Source: Pseudomonadota bacterium
Lineage (GTDB): Bacteria > Pseudomonadota > Alphaproteobacteria > Sphingomonadales > Sphingomonadaceae
Length of the DNA: 14,630 nucleotides
Assembly: GCA_023432995.1 (NCBI GenBank)
Contig: JAEZES010000174.1
Coordinates: forward strand, 1-14,630
Reading direction: 5' to 3'
The first letter of the stretch is position 1; every line of letters starts with the position of its first letter. Positions 12,949 to 14,630 of the stretch are shown here, piece after piece. The notes beneath the pieces are model-generated. The model saw nothing but the letters and a program-made list of their open reading frames with translations, did not search any database and was not told the origin of the DNA. Made by a program: the position numbers and the translations under genes.

Positions 12949-14153
12949 TCGGCGGCAGCGAGCAGCGCCGCGACGCCGGGAAGCTCGCGCCCCTCCATCC
13001 ATTCGAGGAACGCGCCGCCCGCCGTCGAGACGTAAGTGAACTCCTGCGCCACGCCGGCGTGATTGAGCGCCGCCACGGTGTCGCCGCCGCCGGCGACCGA
13101 CACCAGCGAACCTTCGCGCGTGAGCGCCGCGGCGGTCTTCGCCAGCGCCACGGTGGCGGCGTCGAACGGCGGCGTCTCGAAGGCGCCGAGCGGCCCGTTC
13201 CACACCAGCGGGCGGCAGGTCTTGAGCGCATCGGCGAGCGCCTCGACCGCCTGCGGGCCGACGTCGAGGATCATCTCGTCGGCCGCGACGTCGTGGACGT
13301 TGCAGGTGCGCAGGCTCGGCGGATTGGCGGCGAACTCCTTCGCCACCACGACGTCATAGGGCAGGTGCACCGTGCAGCCGGCCCTGTCCGCGGCGTCGAG
13401 GATCGCCTCGGCCTGGGCGGCGAGGTCGTGCTCGCACAGCGACTTGCCGACGTCGATCCCGCGCGCGGCGAGGAACGTGTTGGCCATGCCCCCGCCGATG
13501 ATCAGGTGATCGACCCGCGCGACCAGGTGCTCGAGCACGGCCAGCTTGGTCGAGACCTTGGCTCCGCCGATCACCGCGGCGACCGGCTTGGCCGGGTTGC
13601 CGAGCGCCTTGTCGAGCGCCTCTAGCTCGGCCTGCATCGCCCGCCCTGCGTAGGCCGGCAGCAGGTGCGCGAGCCCCTCGGTCGTGGCGTGAGCGCGGTG
13701 CGAGGCCGAGAAGGCGTCGTTGACGTAGACGTCGCCATTGGCCGCGATCGCCTGGGCGAACTGGCGATCGTTGGCTTCCTCGCCGGGCCAGAAGCGGGTA
13801 TTCTCGAGCAGCCCGATGTCGCCGGGGCGAAGGATGCCGATCGCCTGTTCGACGACCGGGCCCTCGACCTCGGGGATGAACATCACCTCGCGCCCGAACA
13901 CGTCCTCGATCGCGCCCTGGATCAGGCTCAGCGACATCGTCGAATGACGCTGGCCCTTGGGCCGCCCGAAATGCGCGAGCAGCAGCACCTTGGCGCCGGC
14001 ATCGGCAAGCTCGAGCACGGTGGGGACGACCGCCCGCGCGCGAGTGAGATCGGTGACCCGCCCGTCGGCCATCGGCAGGTTGAGGTCGACGCGCACCAGC
14101 GCGACCTTGCCGCGGACGTCGCCGATGTCGTCGAGGGTGCGGAACTTCGCCAT
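12945..14153 (-). CDS. pgk: Phosphoglycerate kinase
   Basis: 402 residues, normal for bacteria. Substrate and nucleotide sites are intact: RVDLNLPMADGRV (21-33), AHFGRPKG (60-67), LENTRFWPGEEAND (116-129), YVNDAFSASHRAHAT (143-157), VIGGAKVSTKLAVLEHL (194-210), LIIGGGMANTF (217-227), VWNGPLGAFE (317-326) and SVAGGGDTVAAL (352-363). The enzyme interconverts 1,3-bisphosphoglycerate plus ADP and 3-phosphoglycerate plus ATP in glycolysis. ATG 14153 has GAGGA seven bases upstream, and its A is shared with the TGA of the MOSC gene (TGATG). The more usual gap or fba neighbours are not seen on either side within the window. Its TAG stop is one half of the palindrome CTAG whose other strand is the stop of the lipoprotein gene. 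Confidence 0.97.
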   Translation of the reverse strand: MAKFRTLDDIGDVRGKVALVRVDLNLPMADGRVTDLTRARAVVPTVLELADAGAKVLLLAHFGRPKGQRHSTMSLSLIQGAIEDVFGREVMFIPEVEGPVVEQAIGILRPGDIGLLENTRFWPGEEANDRQFAQAIAANGDVYVNDAFSASHRAHATTEGLAHLLPAYAGRAMQAELEALDKALGNPAKPVAAVIGGAKVSTKLAVLEHLVARVDHLIIGGGMANTFLAARGIDVGKSLCEHDLAAQAEAILDAADRAGCTVHLPYDVVVAKEFAANPPSLRTCNVHDVAADEMILDVGPQAVEALADALKTCRPLVWNGPLGAFETPPFDAATVALAKTAAALTREGSLVSVAGGGDTVAALNHAGVAQEFTYVSTAGGAFLEWMEGRELPGVAALLAAAD

Positions 14154-14614
14154 CACAGGATCCTCACAGTGTCGCCGACGGCGATCTCGCCGTCCTCTAT
14201 CACGCGCGCGCAGAAGCCGCCTCGCCAGTCCGGAGTCAGCGCGGCGCGCAGCCCCGAATGAAGATCGTCCATGCGCTCGCACGGGTCGCATTCGCAAGTA
14301 ATCTCGAGCACCAGGCTGTCGCCGACCCGCACACGGGTCCCTTCCGCGCGCGGCAGGCGGATCCCCCGAAGCAACAGGTTACGCCGGCAGTCCGGCCAGT
14401 CGAGCACGGCGCCGGACTCCGCCATCGCGGCGGAGACGCACTCCGCCTCGATCAGCGTGACCTGCCGCTTGCGGCTCGGCTTGGTCCCCGCGAGCGCGCC
14501 GCGATAATCCCCGTGCACGCCTTCCGCGACCGTGACCGCGACCCGGCCAACAGTCTCCATCGGCCCCTTGGGCCGGTCGTGCCGGGCGATCCCCGCGAGA
14601 TGGCCGGTGGTCAT
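14153..14614 (-). CDS. MOSC domain-containing protein
   Basis: 153 residues matching the MOSC sulfurase-type domain: GVHGDYRG (32-39), SRKRQVTLIEAE (47-58), DCRRNLLLRG (75-84), RVGDSLVLEIT (96-106), ECDPCERMDD (108-117) and RGGFCARVIEDGEIAVGDTV (131-150). The cluster C107, C109, C112 includes the Cys typical of the family, which handles sulfur or molybdenum-cofactor groups. It stands alone without the N-terminal beta barrel of larger relatives. The ATG at 14614 is near the window end; the upstream GGGGTGA on the minus strand may be the stop of a preceding gene that also supplies the ribosome-binding site. No molybdopterin gene is in view. It is translationally coupled to pgk, probably co-transcribed. 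Confidence 0.88.
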   Translation of the reverse strand: MTTGHLAGIARHDRPKGPMETVGRVAVTVAEGVHGDYRGALAGTKPSRKRQVTLIEAECVSAAMAESGAVLDWPDCRRNLLLRGIRLPRAEGTRVRVGDSLVLEITCECDPCERMDDLHSGLRAALTPDWRGGFCARVIEDGEIAVGDTVRIL

Positions 14615-14630
14615 CGGAACAGCTCACCCC

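Noticed and set aside
13059..13625. Plus-strand open frame opposite pgk
   Set aside because: Shadow of pgk; composition typical of antisense frames in high-GC DNA.

Overview
The window is a compact, high-GC, gene-dense chromosomal stretch with short intergenic gaps, many start/stop overlaps and no mobile-element or CRISPR signature. An exosortase-type (PEP-CTERM/XrtA) sensor-regulator pair beside a polysaccharide-initiating sugar transferase, together with the EF-P/SuhB neighbourhood and the codon use, suggests an alphaproteobacterium, most likely Sphingomonadales (Erythrobacteraceae/Sphingomonadaceae). The lineage is inferred from gene families, not from a marker search.

Positions 1-4944 (minus strand) hold a four-gene, translationally overlapping operon read right to left: sugar transferase (EpsB2 type), histidine kinase PrsK, sigma-54 activator PrsR, and the first 30 codons of a fourth gene with a signal peptide, probably the TPR protein PrsT. 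These genes make and control an exopolysaccharide/PEP-CTERM surface system. Just upstream lies a 92-residue single-span membrane protein gene (5050-5328, minus) preceded by a perfect match to the alphaproteobacterial general-stress (EcfG) promoter motif, then a tRNA-Leu(CAA) gene (5535-5618, minus).

Positions 5677-7448 (minus) carry efp, an unassigned 117-residue protein and an inositol-monophosphatase-family gene in one cluster. Divergent from efp is a small secreted protein (7545-7889, plus). It converges on a 74-residue signal-peptide/one-TM protein (7967-8191, minus), which has its own promoter-like hexamers and a strong intrinsic terminator. Positions 8304-10087 (minus) encode a lipoprotein L,D-transpeptidase and an M23/LytM metallopeptidase, coupled by ATGA, so this is an envelope/peptidoglycan pair. 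thiE (10137-10754, minus) follows upstream.

From 10755 the layout turns divergent. An AHSA1/SRPBCC gene and an ArsR-type repressor gene (plus, GTGA overlap, unusual effector-first order) lie behind a perfect 11-bp inverted repeat that looks like the repressor's operator. A DUF72 gene and a Cys-motif lipoprotein follow on plus. The lipoprotein converges on pgk (12945-14153, minus) so tightly that the palindrome CTAG supplies both stop codons. pgk is coupled by TGATG to a MOSC-domain gene at the window end.

Most genes belong to known families. The parts least explained by existing descriptions are the stress-promoter small membrane protein, the AHSA1-ArsR unit with its operator, the 117-residue protein in the efp cluster, and the hairpin covering the transpeptidase ribosome-binding site. 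I did not see a clearly new multi-gene system.
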